From: Actinomyces oris
Lineage (GTDB): Bacteria > Actinomycetota > Actinomycetes > Actinomycetales > Actinomycetaceae
DNA length: 64,000 nucleotides
Assembly (NCBI RefSeq): GCF_001553935.1
Contig: NZ_CP014232.1
Span: 1 to 64,000 of the forward strand
Direction of reading: 5' to 3'
Below the pieces are notes generated by a model. The model worked only from the letters and a program-made list of their open reading frames with translations. It was not told the origin of the DNA and did not search any database. A program made the translations under genes and the position numbers. Of this stretch, positions 1 to 9,395 are shown in pieces (position 1 is the first letter of the stretch; every line of letters starts with the position of its first letter).

Positions 1-708
1 GGTGGCCGGCTCCTCAGCCTCAGCGTCGTCGCTCGTCTCAACGGCGCCCTGAGACTCGTTGTCCTGCGGGCTCTCCGGCTCCTCCACCTCGGGGACGGAG
101 CCTCCCTCAAGGCGGTCCTTGAGTGAGAAGCGAGTGGGGACCGGCGCCGGCTCGGAGCTGGCGTTCGCGGCCCAGTGAGCGTCGTAGTCAAGAGTGGCCA
201 CCGGCAGGTCCACCGCCTCCATCAGGCCCGTCTCGATCTCGGAGATCGCCACGGCCTCGGCCGCCGACAGCGAGCGCCAGCTCGGGGCGGAGGCAGCCGA
301 CCCCTCGGGGGCGGACATGCTCAGGGGCGGGTTCTGCCCTCCCTGCTCGAGATAGTCCCCCCCGTCCACAGCAACTGGCTCCCCCGGCCCGGACTCGCCC
401 TCGTCACCGGAGGTGGCGGAGGAACGGGAGGTGACCGACGTGGGATCAGCAAGAGGGTCTTGGAGCGCCTGAGCCTGCTCAGGGGTGATCTCGCCCGCCT
501 CGACGGCAGCCCTGAGCGCCTTGGCCTCCTCACGCAGACGCCTCATCTCACGCCGGGTCAGGAGCGGCTGCTGACCGGTCAGGATCGCCTCGCGCTCCGC
601 GGCGCGCTCCGCCTGCCGGATCGCACGACGACTACCGCGTGGAGCGTGCTCATCTGGCGTCGGCTCCTCGGACGTGGGGGCATTGACGCCGGTCTGCTCA
701 GTGCTCAC
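1..708 (-). CDS. Hypothetical acidic, low-complexity protein (partial, runs off left end)
   Basis: I do not recognise this gene. Reading from a GTG at 706-708, 236 codons stay open to the window edge. The start overlaps the nadD stop by 11 bp and has AGGAG just upstream, so it is probably translated with nadD. The first 70 residues are charged and probably helical (many Arg, Glu and Ala). The rest is rich in Glu, Ser, Ala and Pro with no visible fold. No membrane segment is seen in the part present. The position downstream of nadD could fit a cytoplasmic N-terminus of a larger membrane protein, but that is inference. The C-terminus is not in the window. Confidence 0.6.
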   Translation of the reverse strand, partial: MSTEQTGVNAPTSEEPTPDEHAPRGSRRAIRQAERAAEREAILTGQQPLLTRREMRRLREEAKALRAAVEAGEITPEQAQALQDPLADPTSVTSRSSATSGDEGESGPGEPVAVDGGDYLEQGGQNPPLSMSAPEGSAASAPSWRSLSAAEAVAISEIETGLMEAVDLPVATLDYDAHWAANASSEPAPVPTRFSLKDRLEGGSVPEVEEPESPQDNESQGAVETSDDAEAEEPAT

Positions 709-1381
709 CGTCGTTCTCCTTCCTCAGGGACTGCTCGCGGGCCACTCTCGCCGTCATCGACGTCGCCGACGCCGGCCGCAAGGCCATACGATAGAGCCCG
801 TACTTGCGTATGTACTGCACGACACCGTCAGGAACCAGGTACCACACCGGTGCCCCCTCCCCGACCCGCTGACGGCAGTCGGTCGACGAGATCGCCATGG
901 CCGGCACCTCCACCAGCGAGATCCGGTCACGGGGAACCCCGGAGTCACTGAGGACGTGCCCGGGACGCGTCACCCCCACCAGATGAGCCAGGTCGAAGAT
1001 CTCCTCACTGTCCTTCCAGGTGAGAATCTGTGCCAGGGCGTCGGCTCCAGTGATGAAGTACAGCTCCGCGCCCGGATACTCGGCCGCGATGTCATGAAGG
1101 GTATCGATCGTGTAGGTCGTCCCACCCCGGTCGATATCGACCCGGGAGACCGTGAACCTCGGGTTGGAGGCCGTGGCGATGACCGTCATGAGGTACCGGT
1201 GCTCGGCCGGTGAGACCTTGCGCTCCTTCTTGAAGGGCTGGGCCCAGGTGGGCACGAAGATGACCTCGTCGAGAGCGAAGACGTTCTGCACCTCACTGGC
1301 TGCAACCAGGTGCCCATGGTGGATCGGATCAAAGGTTCCGCCCATGATGCCGATGCGAAGCGGACGAGCAGACGGGGTCAC
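698..1381 (-). CDS. nadD: Nicotinate-nucleotide adenylyltransferase NadD
   Basis: Transfers AMP from ATP to nicotinate mononucleotide to give deamido-NAD, a cytoplasmic step of NAD synthesis. The nucleotidyltransferase motif [11 protein letters not shown] lies near the N-terminus, followed by [11 protein letters not shown], and the late ISST motif is present. The frame is open further upstream to 1543. I chose the GTG at 1379-1381 because GCGAGG lies eight bases before it and the resulting 227 residues suit the family. It overlaps the downstream acidic gene by 11 bp. In related genomes nadD commonly follows proA directly; here proA lies 14.6 kb away. Confidence 0.9.
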   Translation of the reverse strand: MTPSARPLRIGIMGGTFDPIHHGHLVAASEVQNVFALDEVIFVPTWAQPFKKERKVSPAEHRYLMTVIATASNPRFTVSRVDIDRGGTTYTIDTLHDIAAEYPGAELYFITGADALAQILTWKDSEEIFDLAHLVGVTRPGHVLSDSGVPRDRISLVEVPAMAISSTDCRQRVGEGAPVWYLVPDGVVQYIRKYGLYRMALRPASATSMTARVAREQSLRKENDGEH

Positions 1382-1559
1382 GCGCTGCGCCTCGCTTCTC
1401 TCCTGGGGGACACGTTTGATTCTCCTCAACCGGCTTGGACGACTGCAGTTGGCGAACATACTGCCATGGCCTGCACCCATTGTGGGTCTCCGCAACGCCA
1501 TAAGCGAGTTATCAGCCAAGGGCGCAGAGACGCAAGGCGACATTCGGGCTACGGCCAGA

Positions 1560-2651
1560 CTACTTCCAGCCAGCCAGTGCGCGCCCTGCTGCTCCCTGCA
1601 CTGCGGCGGTCGCCCCGAGCCGGGCCGCCACCAGCCGCGGCGCCGGCAGGTCGCCCACGAGATCAGCCACCCGGCGTCGCAGGGGCTCCAGGAATGCGCC
1701 CTCGTCAGCCGGCATCAGCTCGGAGTTGACGACGACGTCGAGGGGGCCGAGCAGACCCACCCCCTGAGCGACGAGCTCAGCCAGGCAGTCCAGGCCGGTA
1801 TCCCAGACCCGGCGCGCCTCCCGGTCCCCAGCAGCTATCGCACCCAGGAGGGACTCCAGGCCCGAGGCGCACTGGGGGAACGACTCATCGGAAGCGTCAT
1901 CGCAGCCGCCAGGCTCGGGCGCTGCGCCACCAGAGCCGAAAGAGACTGCGGAGTCATCGAGCTTGCCGGCAGTGTGCCGCTTCACCATGGCGCACATCGA
2001 GGCGACATCCTCCAGACGGGCCCTCTCCCCGCTCCAGTCCGGATCGGGTACCAGAATCCGACCGACCTGACCAGCCCAGCCCTCACCGAGCACTGGGACG
2101 CCACTCAGCAGGACGGCGGAGGAGATTCGCTCACCGACCGCCAGATAGAGGCAGTCCCTCCCGGCCGCACCCCACTGGCTCTCGGCCCAGGCGCCGCAAC
2201 CGGCATCCTGATAGAGCCTCACCTCAAGGCCTCCGGATAGCCCGGGCACCTCAGCGGCCCAAGACGACAGCGACTGCCTCACCAGGCTTGCCAACGGGGT
2301 GTCCTGCAACCCGAGAGCCTCACTGCGGCGCACGCACCCCTCATCCTCGTCGACGACGCCGGGCACGCTGATCCCGACGACAAGGGCCGTCACACCCGGC
2401 GCCCCGCCACTGAGGTCGAGGTCGTCGGTGAGGCTCGCGTACAAGGATCGGATCGCGCTCCCGACCTCCTGGGCCAGCCGGTCGGCGTCCGAGCGACACT
2501 CATTGGGAACCGGCTTCTCCACAGAGGAGACGACGTCCCCCCGGCCGTCAGCGACAACCGCGGTGACGGCGTCGGCACTGACATCGACCCCCATGGCGAC
2601 GACGCCCTCCTCACGGCGGAAGGGCTCGGCAAGGTCAACGGGACAACCCAT
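1560..2651 (-). CDS. ROK-family protein with degenerate active site
   Basis: About 363 residues with the ROK (ASKHA) fold. The first phosphate-binding strand appears as [18 protein letters not shown] and the sugar-site Asp motif as [10 protein letters not shown]. There is no N-terminal helix-turn-helix, so it is not a NagC/XylR-type repressor. Two hallmarks are missing: the expected GEIGH is GQVGR (catalytic or zinc His replaced by Arg), and the CxCGxxGCxE zinc motif after it is absent. It may therefore be a non-catalytic sugar sensor or a diverged kinase. An AGAGAAG sequence precedes the ATG. It is transcribed away from the DeoR gene across a shared 284-bp control region. Confidence 0.7.
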   Translation of the reverse strand: MGCPVDLAEPFRREEGVVAMGVDVSADAVTAVVADGRGDVVSSVEKPVPNECRSDADRLAQEVGSAIRSLYASLTDDLDLSGGAPGVTALVVGISVPGVVDEDEGCVRRSEALGLQDTPLASLVRQSLSSWAAEVPGLSGGLEVRLYQDAGCGAWAESQWGAAGRDCLYLAVGERISSAVLLSGVPVLGEGWAGQVGRILVPDPDWSGERARLEDVASMCAMVKRHTAGKLDDSAVSFGSGGAAPEPGGCDDASDESFPQCASGLESLLGAIAAGDREARRVWDTGLDCLAELVAQGVGLLGPLDVVVNSELMPADEGAFLEPLRRRVADLVGDLPAPRLVAARLGATAAVQGAAGRALAGWK

Positions 2652-2811
2652 ATCTTCTCTGTTCTCGGAGGCAGGGCGGCAAGCCTACGAGGGCCGCCGC
2701 CCCACACAATGGCGTGATTGATATCGACGACAGTAGCAAGGTTTGTATCGCGATGTGTCGCCCTCAGGAGGCAACTGCGGGTATCACTGAACTATGCTGA
2801 CGTCCATACAA

Positions 2812-2853
2812 CGACTACCTGCCGCACGGTCACTAGAATACGGCAAGTAGTTG
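2812..2853. promoter_or_regulatory. Candidate operator (13-bp inverted repeat) upstream of deoR-type gene
   Basis: CGACTACCTGCCG (2812-2824) and CAACTACTTGCCG read on the opposite strand (2841-2853) match at 11 of 13 positions. The arms are separated by 16 bp that contain TAGAAT, a possible -10 box. The site lies about 85 bp before the DeoR gene and 160 bp before the divergent ROK gene. Autoregulation by the DeoR protein is the simplest reading. This is inference. Confidence 0.4.
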
Positions 2854-2935
2854 ATGCACAAATCACGTACACGCCCCGTCCCAGCCCATACTCTCTCCGT
2901 CCCGCACCACACCCTTGACCCTCAGGAGGATCGAG

Positions 2936-3712
2936 ATGTCTCGGCATGATCGGCATTCGGCCATCCTCGACATCATCATGGACGAGGGCAGCGTCCATAT
3001 CGACGACATCATCACGCGGTTGGGGGTCTCGGCAGCGACCGCACGACGCGACCTCGACCATCTGGCGGACCAGCAGCTGATCAGCCGTACCCGCGGCGGC
3101 GCCATTGCCAACCCCACCTCCACCGAGCCTCCTCTGCGCTACCGCACCTCCAAGATGGCCGATGAGAAGACCCGTATCGCCAAGGCAGCGGCTGCTCTGG
3201 TGCACCCGGGCGACTCCGTCGGCCTCAACGGCGGCACCACGACCACCGAGGTGGCTCGCGAGATCGCGCTCCTACCGGAGCTGACCGATCCAGAGGTGCC
3301 GGTCACCCTCGTCACCAATGCCGTCAACATCGCCAACGAGATGGCCGTGCGCCAGTGCGTGCGCGTCGTCGTCACCGGCGGGATCGCGCGAGCCCGTTCC
3401 TTCGAGCTCACCGGCCCCCTGGCCTCTCTCATCCTTCCCTCGATCAGCGTGGGCACGCTCTTCCTGGGAGTCGAGGGCCTCGATGAGCGAGGCGCCTACG
3501 CCCAGCACGACGGGGAGGCGGCCGTCAACGCCGCCCTGGTTGAGGCCGCCGAGCACGTCGTCATCGTGTGCGACAGCTCCAAGCTGGGCAGGACGGCCTT
3601 CGCCCTCATCTGCCCCAGCACCAAGATCAACACGATCATCACCGACGATGCCGCCCCCGCCGACCAGGTTGAGGCCCTGCGGCAAGCCGGAGTCCAGGTG
3701 CGACTGGTCTAG
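2936..3712 (+). CDS. DeoR/GlpR-family transcriptional regulator
   Basis: 258-residue regulator. The N-terminal DeoR helix-turn-helix covers about residues 6-60, with the family signature around VSAATARRDLDHL. A DeoR C-terminal sensor domain follows, with NGGTTTTEVA, VVTGG and CDSSKLGR motifs that normally bind a phosphorylated sugar. I chose the ATG at 2936 because AGGAGGA ends five bases upstream; an in-frame ATG at 2915 lacks this. It lies between a ROK protein and the glycosyltransferase operon, whose first gene starts 112 bp downstream on the same strand, so it may control one or both. The effector is unknown. Confidence 0.88.
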   Translation: MSRHDRHSAILDIIMDEGSVHIDDIITRLGVSAATARRDLDHLADQQLISRTRGGAIANPTSTEPPLRYRTSKMADEKTRIAKAAAALVHPGDSVGLNGGTTTTEVAREIALLPELTDPEVPVTLVTNAVNIANEMAVRQCVRVVVTGGIARARSFELTGPLASLILPSISVGTLFLGVEGLDERGAYAQHDGEAAVNAALVEAAEHVVIVCDSSKLGRTAFALICPSTKINTIITDDAAPADQVEALRQAGVQVRLV

Positions 3713-3763
3713 CCTCCAGCAAACCTGAGAGCTTTCTCATCTCCCCCTAATCGTCATCTTCTT

Positions 3764-3794
3764 CTGACCGGTCAGGATCGTTTCAGAACGATCC
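3764..3794. promoter_or_regulatory. Two abutting perfect palindromes before the glycoconjugate operon
   Basis: CTGACCGGTCAG (3764-3775) is a perfect 12-bp palindrome. It shares its last base with GGATCGTTTCAGAACGATCC (3775-3794), which has 8-bp perfect arms around TCAG. They end 30 bp before the ATG of the first operon gene, with the purine-rich ribosome site between. They could be a double operator or an RNA hairpin in the leader. No T-run follows, so a terminator for the DeoR gene is less likely. Confidence 0.45.
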
Positions 3795-3824
3795 AGAACC
3801 AACACCGGGAGAAGAGAGACGATC

Positions 3825-5117
3825 ATGACGAGCGCTCCCCTACGTGTGGCCCTCTACAGCCACGATGCCAAGGGGTTGGGCCACCTGCGCCGCAACCTCG
3901 CTCTGGCCCACCACCTGGCCCGGGCGCTTCCGGGTCTCACCGACCGTGACGTCACAGGCCTGGTCATCACCGGCCTGGCGCCGGGGCAGGAGTACCGACT
4001 CCCTGACGGCTTCGACTGGCTGGTACTCCCGGGGGTCAAGAAGTCCGAGGGCGTCTACCAGCCCCAGCGCCTGCGCATCACCCGCGAGCACCTGGGCGAC
4101 GTCCGCACCTCCCTGCTGTCCGGTGTCCTGAGCACCTTCGCCCCGGACCTGCTCATCATCGACCGGCATCCCTACGGCGTGCACCAGGAGCTGCGCGAGC
4201 CCCTGGAACACCTGCGCCGCACTCACCCCGGCGCGCGCGTGGTGCTCGGTCTGCGCGAGGTCCTGGACACCCCCGCAACCGTGCAGCGCGAATGGGATGA
4301 GCTCGGTGATGCCGACACGCTACGCCGGCTCATCGACGAGGTCTGGGTCTACGGGGACGCCTCGGTCCACGACCTGAGCGCCACCGGCGAGGCCCCGGCT
4401 GTGCTGGAGGAGCGGATGCACTACACCGGCTACCTCGCCCACGGTCGCGATATCGCCGAGGCCCGGGACGGCTCCGAGGCCTCACCCGCGCTGGCCGGCA
4501 ACGCCCTGGACCCCGAGCCCTTCATCCTGACGACCGCCGGTGGCGGCTCCGATGGCATCAACCTGCTGCGTGCCGCCGCGCAGGTACGCGTCCCTGACGG
4601 CTACCGGCATGTCGTGGTCACCGGCCCCCAGCTCGACGCCGCCCTGTTCCACCAGGTCGCTCAGGCGGCCGGTCCCCGTACCGTGGTGCGCCGGTCCTGG
4701 CCGGGAATGAGTCGCCACATCCAGCAGGCCGCAGCGGTCATCGCGATGGCCGGGTACAACACGGTCACCGAGATCCTCGCCTCCGAGACACCGGCCCTCC
4801 TCGTCCCTCGCGAGACTCCTCGCCTGGAGCAGTTCATCCGCGCCTCCGCCTTGAAGAGGGCGGGCGCCGTCGACCTGCTGAGAGTCACGGATCTGAGTGC
4901 CGCAGCGCTGGAGGACCGACTCACCACGATGCTGGGCGATCAGGAGGCCGGCCGTCACCAGCTGACAGGGCGACGTCGTCTGCGCCTGGACGGCCTGGCC
5001 ACGGTCCCCCTGCTCGCCGCCGAGCTCATGGACGACCGAGACGACGCTCCCACTACGCGCCTGACTCACCTCACCAACCACACCACCAGCCTCACCAGGA
5101 TGGAGATCCCCGCATGA
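3825..5117 (+). CDS. MurG-like (GT28-type) glycosyltransferase
   Basis: 430-residue GT-B protein of the 'predicted glycosyltransferase' group related to MurG. The N-terminus carries YSHDAKGLGHLRRNLALA, the glycine-rich acceptor-side loop typical of this group. The C-terminal half has the sugar-nucleotide domain, with TTAGGGSDG and a late segment containing AGYNTVTEILASETPALLVP, the region that holds the nucleotide in MurG. No transmembrane helix is apparent, so it probably acts at the inner membrane face. It is the first gene of a seven-gene operon and overlaps the next gene by 4 bp (ATGA). Donor and acceptor cannot be read from sequence. Confidence 0.82.
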   Translation: MTSAPLRVALYSHDAKGLGHLRRNLALAHHLARALPGLTDRDVTGLVITGLAPGQEYRLPDGFDWLVLPGVKKSEGVYQPQRLRITREHLGDVRTSLLSGVLSTFAPDLLIIDRHPYGVHQELREPLEHLRRTHPGARVVLGLREVLDTPATVQREWDELGDADTLRRLIDEVWVYGDASVHDLSATGEAPAVLEERMHYTGYLAHGRDIAEARDGSEASPALAGNALDPEPFILTTAGGGSDGINLLRAAAQVRVPDGYRHVVVTGPQLDAALFHQVAQAAGPRTVVRRSWPGMSRHIQQAAAVIAMAGYNTVTEILASETPALLVPRETPRLEQFIRASALKRAGAVDLLRVTDLSAAALEDRLTTMLGDQEAGRHQLTGRRRLRLDGLATVPLLAAELMDDRDDAPTTRLTHLTNHTTSLTRMEIPA

Positions 5118-6400
5118 ATCCCCCACTCGACACCCATCAGGGCGCCTCGCGCATCGGGTACGTCCTCAAGGTCTACCCCCGCTTCTCGGAGACCTTCATC
5201 GTCACCGAGATCCTGGCCCGCGAGGCCCAAGGCGAGGATCTGAGCATCTACGCGCTGCGCCCCACCACGGATGCGCGCTTCCACCCTGAGATCGCCCGAG
5301 TCGCCGCCCGCGTCAACTGGGTGGGCCGGCCGCTACGGGCCATCGACCTGTGGCGCCAGCTCACCGACGGCCTGACCCACCAGGAGGACCGCGAGCGCTT
5401 CGCCGCCATCATGCCGGTGCTGGCCGAGCTGCCCGGCGACGAGGTAGCCCAGGGTGTGGAGCTGGCGCGCCAGGCGCGCCGGGACTCCATCACCCACCTG
5501 CACGCGCACTTCGCGTCCCTGGCGGGCCGAGTGGCGTGGATCGCCTCGGCCGTGACCGGCATCCCCTACACCGTGACCACCCACGCCAAGGACATCTTCC
5601 ATGAGTCGGTGGACCCGGTGTGGCTGCGCCGGATCTGCGCCGATGCCCAGCGGGTCATCGCCATCAGCCGTTACAACGAGGACTACCTGAAAACCGTGCT
5701 GGCGGGCACGGGGGCCACGGTATCCCTGCGCTACAACGCTCTGGAGCTGGATCGCTTCACCTACCGCGAGCCGAAGCCGGTGTCCGCCACGAGGGCAGAG
5801 CCGCTGCGGGTGTGCGCCGTGGGTCGCCTGGTGCCCAAGAAGGGCTTCGCCGACCTAGTCGAGGCGGTGAGGATCCTGGTGAGCTCTGGTATCGACGTCG
5901 AGGTGGAGCTGGCCGGTGACGGCGATGAGCGTGAGCGCCTGACCGAACAGATCGAGCGCCTGAGACTGGCCGACAGGATCCGTCTGCTGGGTCCGCTCAC
6001 GCAGGCGGAGGTGCGCGAGCTGCTGGCGCGCTCGGACGTGTTCGCGGCGCCCTGCATCGAGGCGGCCGACGGCAATATCGACGGTCTGCCCACGGTAGTC
6101 CTGGAGGCGATGGCCTGCGGGACGCCGGTGGTGGCCACCGCGGTGTCGGGACTTCCTGAGGTGGTTCACGACGGCGTCACCGGGATCCTTCTTCCCCCGG
6201 GCGACCCGGCCTCACTGGCCGTGGCCCTGCGCGGGATCGCACGGGGCGAGGTGGACACCGTCTCGCTGTCCCGCGGTGCGCGAGCACTGATCGAGGAGCA
6301 GTTCGACTCCCGGGCCCAGGCCGCAGTCCTGGCCGCCTGGCAGTCGGGGCCCGTCCCCGCTCCCAGCATGTACCTGGCCGACCAGGAAGGAGCCGCCTGA
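5114..6400 (+). CDS. GT4-family glycosyltransferase
   Basis: 428 residues. The N-terminal GT-B domain opens with YVLKVYPRFSETFIVTEI, a pattern common in exopolysaccharide GT4 enzymes of the WcaL/AmsK type. The C-terminal domain has VGRLVPKKGF and the retaining-transferase EX7E region around LPTVVLEAMACGTPVVAT. It starts four bases before the previous stop and shares its last base with the start of the next gene, so translation is tightly coupled. It probably adds one sugar to a lipid-linked or small-molecule acceptor. The sugar is unknown. Confidence 0.85.
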   Translation: MNPPLDTHQGASRIGYVLKVYPRFSETFIVTEILAREAQGEDLSIYALRPTTDARFHPEIARVAARVNWVGRPLRAIDLWRQLTDGLTHQEDRERFAAIMPVLAELPGDEVAQGVELARQARRDSITHLHAHFASLAGRVAWIASAVTGIPYTVTTHAKDIFHESVDPVWLRRICADAQRVIAISRYNEDYLKTVLAGTGATVSLRYNALELDRFTYREPKPVSATRAEPLRVCAVGRLVPKKGFADLVEAVRILVSSGIDVEVELAGDGDERERLTEQIERLRLADRIRLLGPLTQAEVRELLARSDVFAAPCIEAADGNIDGLPTVVLEAMACGTPVVATAVSGLPEVVHDGVTGILLPPGDPASLAVALRGIARGEVDTVSLSRGARALIEEQFDSRAQAAVLAAWQSGPVPAPSMYLADQEGAA

Positions 6401-7569
6401 TGCGCATCGCCTACATCTGCTGCGACCCGGGCATCCCGGTGTTCGGGACCAAAGGCGCCTCGGTGCACATTCAGGAGGTCGTCCGCGAGCTGCGGGCCGC
6501 CGGCCACGAGGTGGTGCTCTACACCCTGCGCTCAGGCGAGCACGTGCCGGATGATCTGGCCGACCTCGAGCTGCACCTGGAGCCGGTCGCCAATGTCTCC
6601 CCCGCTGAGCGGGAGCAGGCTCAGGTGCGTGCCTCGCAAAGGATCGCCTCGCAGGTGATCGCCGATGGCGCTGACCTGGTCTACGAGCGTTACTCCTTGT
6701 TCTCCACGGCACTGGCCGACATCACTGCGGCCACCGGGGCGCCGGGGGTCCTGGAGGTCAATGCTCCACTGATCGACGAGCAGCGTCGTCACCGCTCACT
6801 GGTGGACGCCTCCGGCGCCGAGCAGGTGCTGCGCCGTCAGGTCGGGGCGGCCCGGGTCACGGTGTGCGTCTCGGACCCGGTGGCCGACTGGGTTCGCCGC
6901 CGCACCGCCGAAGCGCCGGATGCACAGGCTGTTGCCGCCCGGATCCACACGGTTCCCAACGGCGTGAGCGTGCGCCGCATCCAGCCTCAGCCGGCAGAGC
7001 CCGAGCGGGTGGTCGTCACCTTCGTGGGGACTCTCAAGCCCTGGCACGGGGTGGCCGACCTCATCACGGCGGCGGCCCTGGCACGTCAGCAGTGGAGCCT
7101 GCGGATCATCGGCGACGGACCCGAGATGGAGACGCTCCGTGCGCAGGCCGAGCGCCTGGGGGTGGAGGCGGACTTCCGTGGGGCGGTCGCCCCTGAGGAG
7201 ATTCCCACTCACATGGCGGGTTCGGCGATCGGGGTGGCTCCCTATCCGGATCTGGGGGGCCTGGAGCAGCAGTACTTCTCCCCCATGAAGGTCCTGGAGT
7301 ACCTGGCCGCGGGGCTGGCGGTCGTGGCCTCCGACGTCGGGCAGATCCCCCAGCTGCTCGAGGAGGGCTCGCAGCGCCACGGCGTGCTCGTGGCGCCCTC
7401 GGACCCCACGGCGCTGGCCGCGGCCCTGGATGATCTGGCGGCCTCCCCCCAGCGGCGGGCCCGGATGGGGCGCAGCGGGCGCGTGCTGGCCGAGGAGCGC
7501 CACTCCTGGAATCGGGTCGTCACCCGGATCCTGGAGCTGGCCGGTGTGGCTCAGGGGGGTGGGCGGTGA
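6400..7569 (+). CDS. GT4-family glycosyltransferase
   Basis: 389 residues. The N-terminal acceptor domain starts MRIAYICCDPGIPVFGTKGA, with a His-containing loop (SVHIQEV) usual in GT4 enzymes. The C-terminal domain has TFVGTLKPWHG and the donor-site segment around FSPMKVLEYLAAGLAVVAS. The ATG shares its A with the TGA of the preceding gene, and the same type of junction occurs at the 3' end. A second GT4 enzyme in the operon suggests at least two different glycosidic bonds in the product. The substrate is not predictable. Confidence 0.85.
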   Translation: MRIAYICCDPGIPVFGTKGASVHIQEVVRELRAAGHEVVLYTLRSGEHVPDDLADLELHLEPVANVSPAEREQAQVRASQRIASQVIADGADLVYERYSLFSTALADITAATGAPGVLEVNAPLIDEQRRHRSLVDASGAEQVLRRQVGAARVTVCVSDPVADWVRRRTAEAPDAQAVAARIHTVPNGVSVRRIQPQPAEPERVVVTFVGTLKPWHGVADLITAAALARQQWSLRIIGDGPEMETLRAQAERLGVEADFRGAVAPEEIPTHMAGSAIGVAPYPDLGGLEQQYFSPMKVLEYLAAGLAVVASDVGQIPQLLEEGSQRHGVLVAPSDPTALAAALDDLAASPQRRARMGRSGRVLAEERHSWNRVVTRILELAGVAQGGGR

Positions 7570-9395
7570 TGGGCTCGCTTCCTCGCCGTCACGGACGTAG
7601 TCGGGTACGTCAGTCCCCCATGCGACAGACCCTGCGGCTGGTGGGCCCTGATGCCGCGCCGCAGTGGCGCCTCATGGCCGGCGGCACCGCGGTGCTTCTG
7701 GCGGAGGTGGTCTTCCGGGTGCTGGAGCCCTGGCCGCTGAAGGTCACCATCGACTCACTGGTGGCGGCGCTGGGCCGCCACACGGGCAGCGCCCCCGCCA
7801 CAGTCTCCTCCCTGGTAGGTCTCGGTATCGCCCTGCTGGCGATCGTGGCCGGGCGGGCGGTGTGCAACTACCTGGCCACCGTGGCCTTCGCCCTGGTGGG
7901 CTCGCGCACCGCGGCCTCCCTGCGCAGCCGGGCCTTCCACCACGTCCAGGGCCTGTCCCAGCAGTTCCACGCCCGCAACCGCAGCGCGGACACGGTTCAG
8001 CGGCTCATCGCCGACGTCAACCGCATGCAGGAGGTGGCTGTCACCGCCGGCCTGCCGATGGCCGCCAACACCTTGACCCTGCTGGTCATGGTCGTGGTCA
8101 TGGTGTTCCTGGACCCGCTGCTGGCCATGATCGTGCTCCTGGCGGTGGTGGCCTTCCTGCTCGCCTCCTCGGGCAACTCACGGCGGATCTCCGCGGCCTC
8201 CCTGCGCAGCCGCAAGTCCGAGGGGAACCTGGCCAACACCGCCCAGGAGGCGCTCGGGGCCATCAAGGTCGTCCAGGCCTACGGTCTGGAGCCGCTGCTC
8301 CATGAACGTTTCACGGGCGCCAACTCGGTGTCACTCAGTGAAGGGGTGCGCTCACGCCGGATCGCCGCGCGCCTGGAGCGCTCCACAGACGTCATCGTCG
8401 GCGTGGCCACCGCCGTGGTGATGGTCGGCGGGGGCATCCGGGTCCTGAACGGCTCCATGTCCCCAGGGGATCTGGTGCTGTTCACGACCTACCTGCGCAC
8501 CACCATGAAGCCGCTTCGGGACATGGCCAAGTACACCGGCCGCATCGCTCGGGCAACGGCCTCGGGTGAGCGGGTGGCCGACCTCATGGCGGTCAAGCCA
8601 GACATCGTCTCCCCCGATAACGCCACCGTGCTGGACCGGGTCCGCGGCATGATCCACTTCGACCACGTGCACGCCGCCTACGAGGGTCGCCCGGTGCTGC
8701 ACGGTGTGAACCTGACGGTGGTTCCCGGCGAGCACGTGGCCCTCGTAGGGCCGTCGGGCTCGGGCAAGTCCACCCTGGTGTCCCTGGTGGTGCGGGCCCT
8801 GGATCCGACGTCCGGCACGGTGAGCCTGGACGGGCACAGCCTGGACGATCTGGATCTTCGCTTCCTGCGCTCGCAGGCCTCGGTCCTGCACCAGGAGGCG
8901 GTTCTGCTGACCGGCACGATCCGGGAGAATATCCGGCTGGGGCGGCCAGATGCCTCCGACGAGGAGGTGGAGGCGGCCGCGCGTGCTGCCCACGCCCACG
9001 ACTTCATCACCCAGATGCCCGGCGGCTACGACACTGCCGTGGGCGAGCGGGGCGGCACTCTGTCCGGTGGACAGCGCCAGCGCATCGCCATCGCGCGGGC
9101 GCTTCTGCGCAACTCGCCGATCGTCATCCTGGATGAGGCGACCACCGGACTGGATCCGGCCTCGACCTCGGCGGTGCTGGAGGCGATCGATGAGCTGGTG
9201 GCCGGGCGCACGACCTTGACCGTCACTCACGACCCGCAGGCCGCCATGCGCGCCGACCGGGTGGTGTGGATCCAGGACGGGCGGATCCGCCTGGAGGGCA
9301 GCCCTCAGGACCTCATGGAGTCCTCGGCCGAGTTCCGTCGGTGGGCGAACAGTCACCTGGCCGAGTCCTTCGCGCTGGTGGGGAGCGGATCATGA
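7566..9395 (+). CDS. ABC exporter, fused membrane and ATPase domains (MsbA/half-transporter type)
   Basis: 609 residues from the GTG at 7566; the ATG at 7569 is equally possible. About six membrane helices lie within residues 35-310, followed by a nucleotide-binding domain: Walker A GPSGSGKST near residue 395, signature LSGGQRQR near 498, Walker B VILDEATTGLD near 518, and the H-loop in TVTHD. It is a homodimer-type exporter, not a Wzm/Wzt pair. It sits between the glycosyltransferases and the kinases, overlapping both neighbours. That suggests it flips or exports the operon's glycosylated product. Confidence 0.88.
   Translation: MMGSLPRRHGRSRVRQSPMRQTLRLVGPDAAPQWRLMAGGTAVLLAEVVFRVLEPWPLKVTIDSLVAALGRHTGSAPATVSSLVGLGIALLAIVAGRAVCNYLATVAFALVGSRTAASLRSRAFHHVQGLSQQFHARNRSADTVQRLIADVNRMQEVAVTAGLPMAANTLTLLVMVVVMVFLDPLLAMIVLLAVVAFLLASSGNSRRISAASLRSRKSEGNLANTAQEALGAIKVVQAYGLEPLLHERFTGANSVSLSEGVRSRRIAARLERSTDVIVGVATAVVMVGGGIRVLNGSMSPGDLVLFTTYLRTTMKPLRDMAKYTGRIARATASGERVADLMAVKPDIVSPDNATVLDRVRGMIHFDHVHAAYEGRPVLHGVNLTVVPGEHVALVGPSGSGKSTLVSLVVRALDPTSGTVSLDGHSLDDLDLRFLRSQASVLHQEAVLLTGTIRENIRLGRPDASDEEVEAAARAAHAHDFITQMPGGYDTAVGERGGTLSGGQRQRIAIARALLRNSPIVILDEATTGLDPASTSAVLEAIDELVAGRTTLTVTHDPQAAMRADRVVWIQDGRIRLEGSPQDLMESSAEFRRWANSHLAESFALVGSGS

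Noticed and set aside
569..585. 17-bp exact match between the first gene and the palindrome at 3764-3780
   Set aside because: The match lies in coding sequence, includes a palindromic 12-mer, and one such pair is not unexpected in 64 kb.
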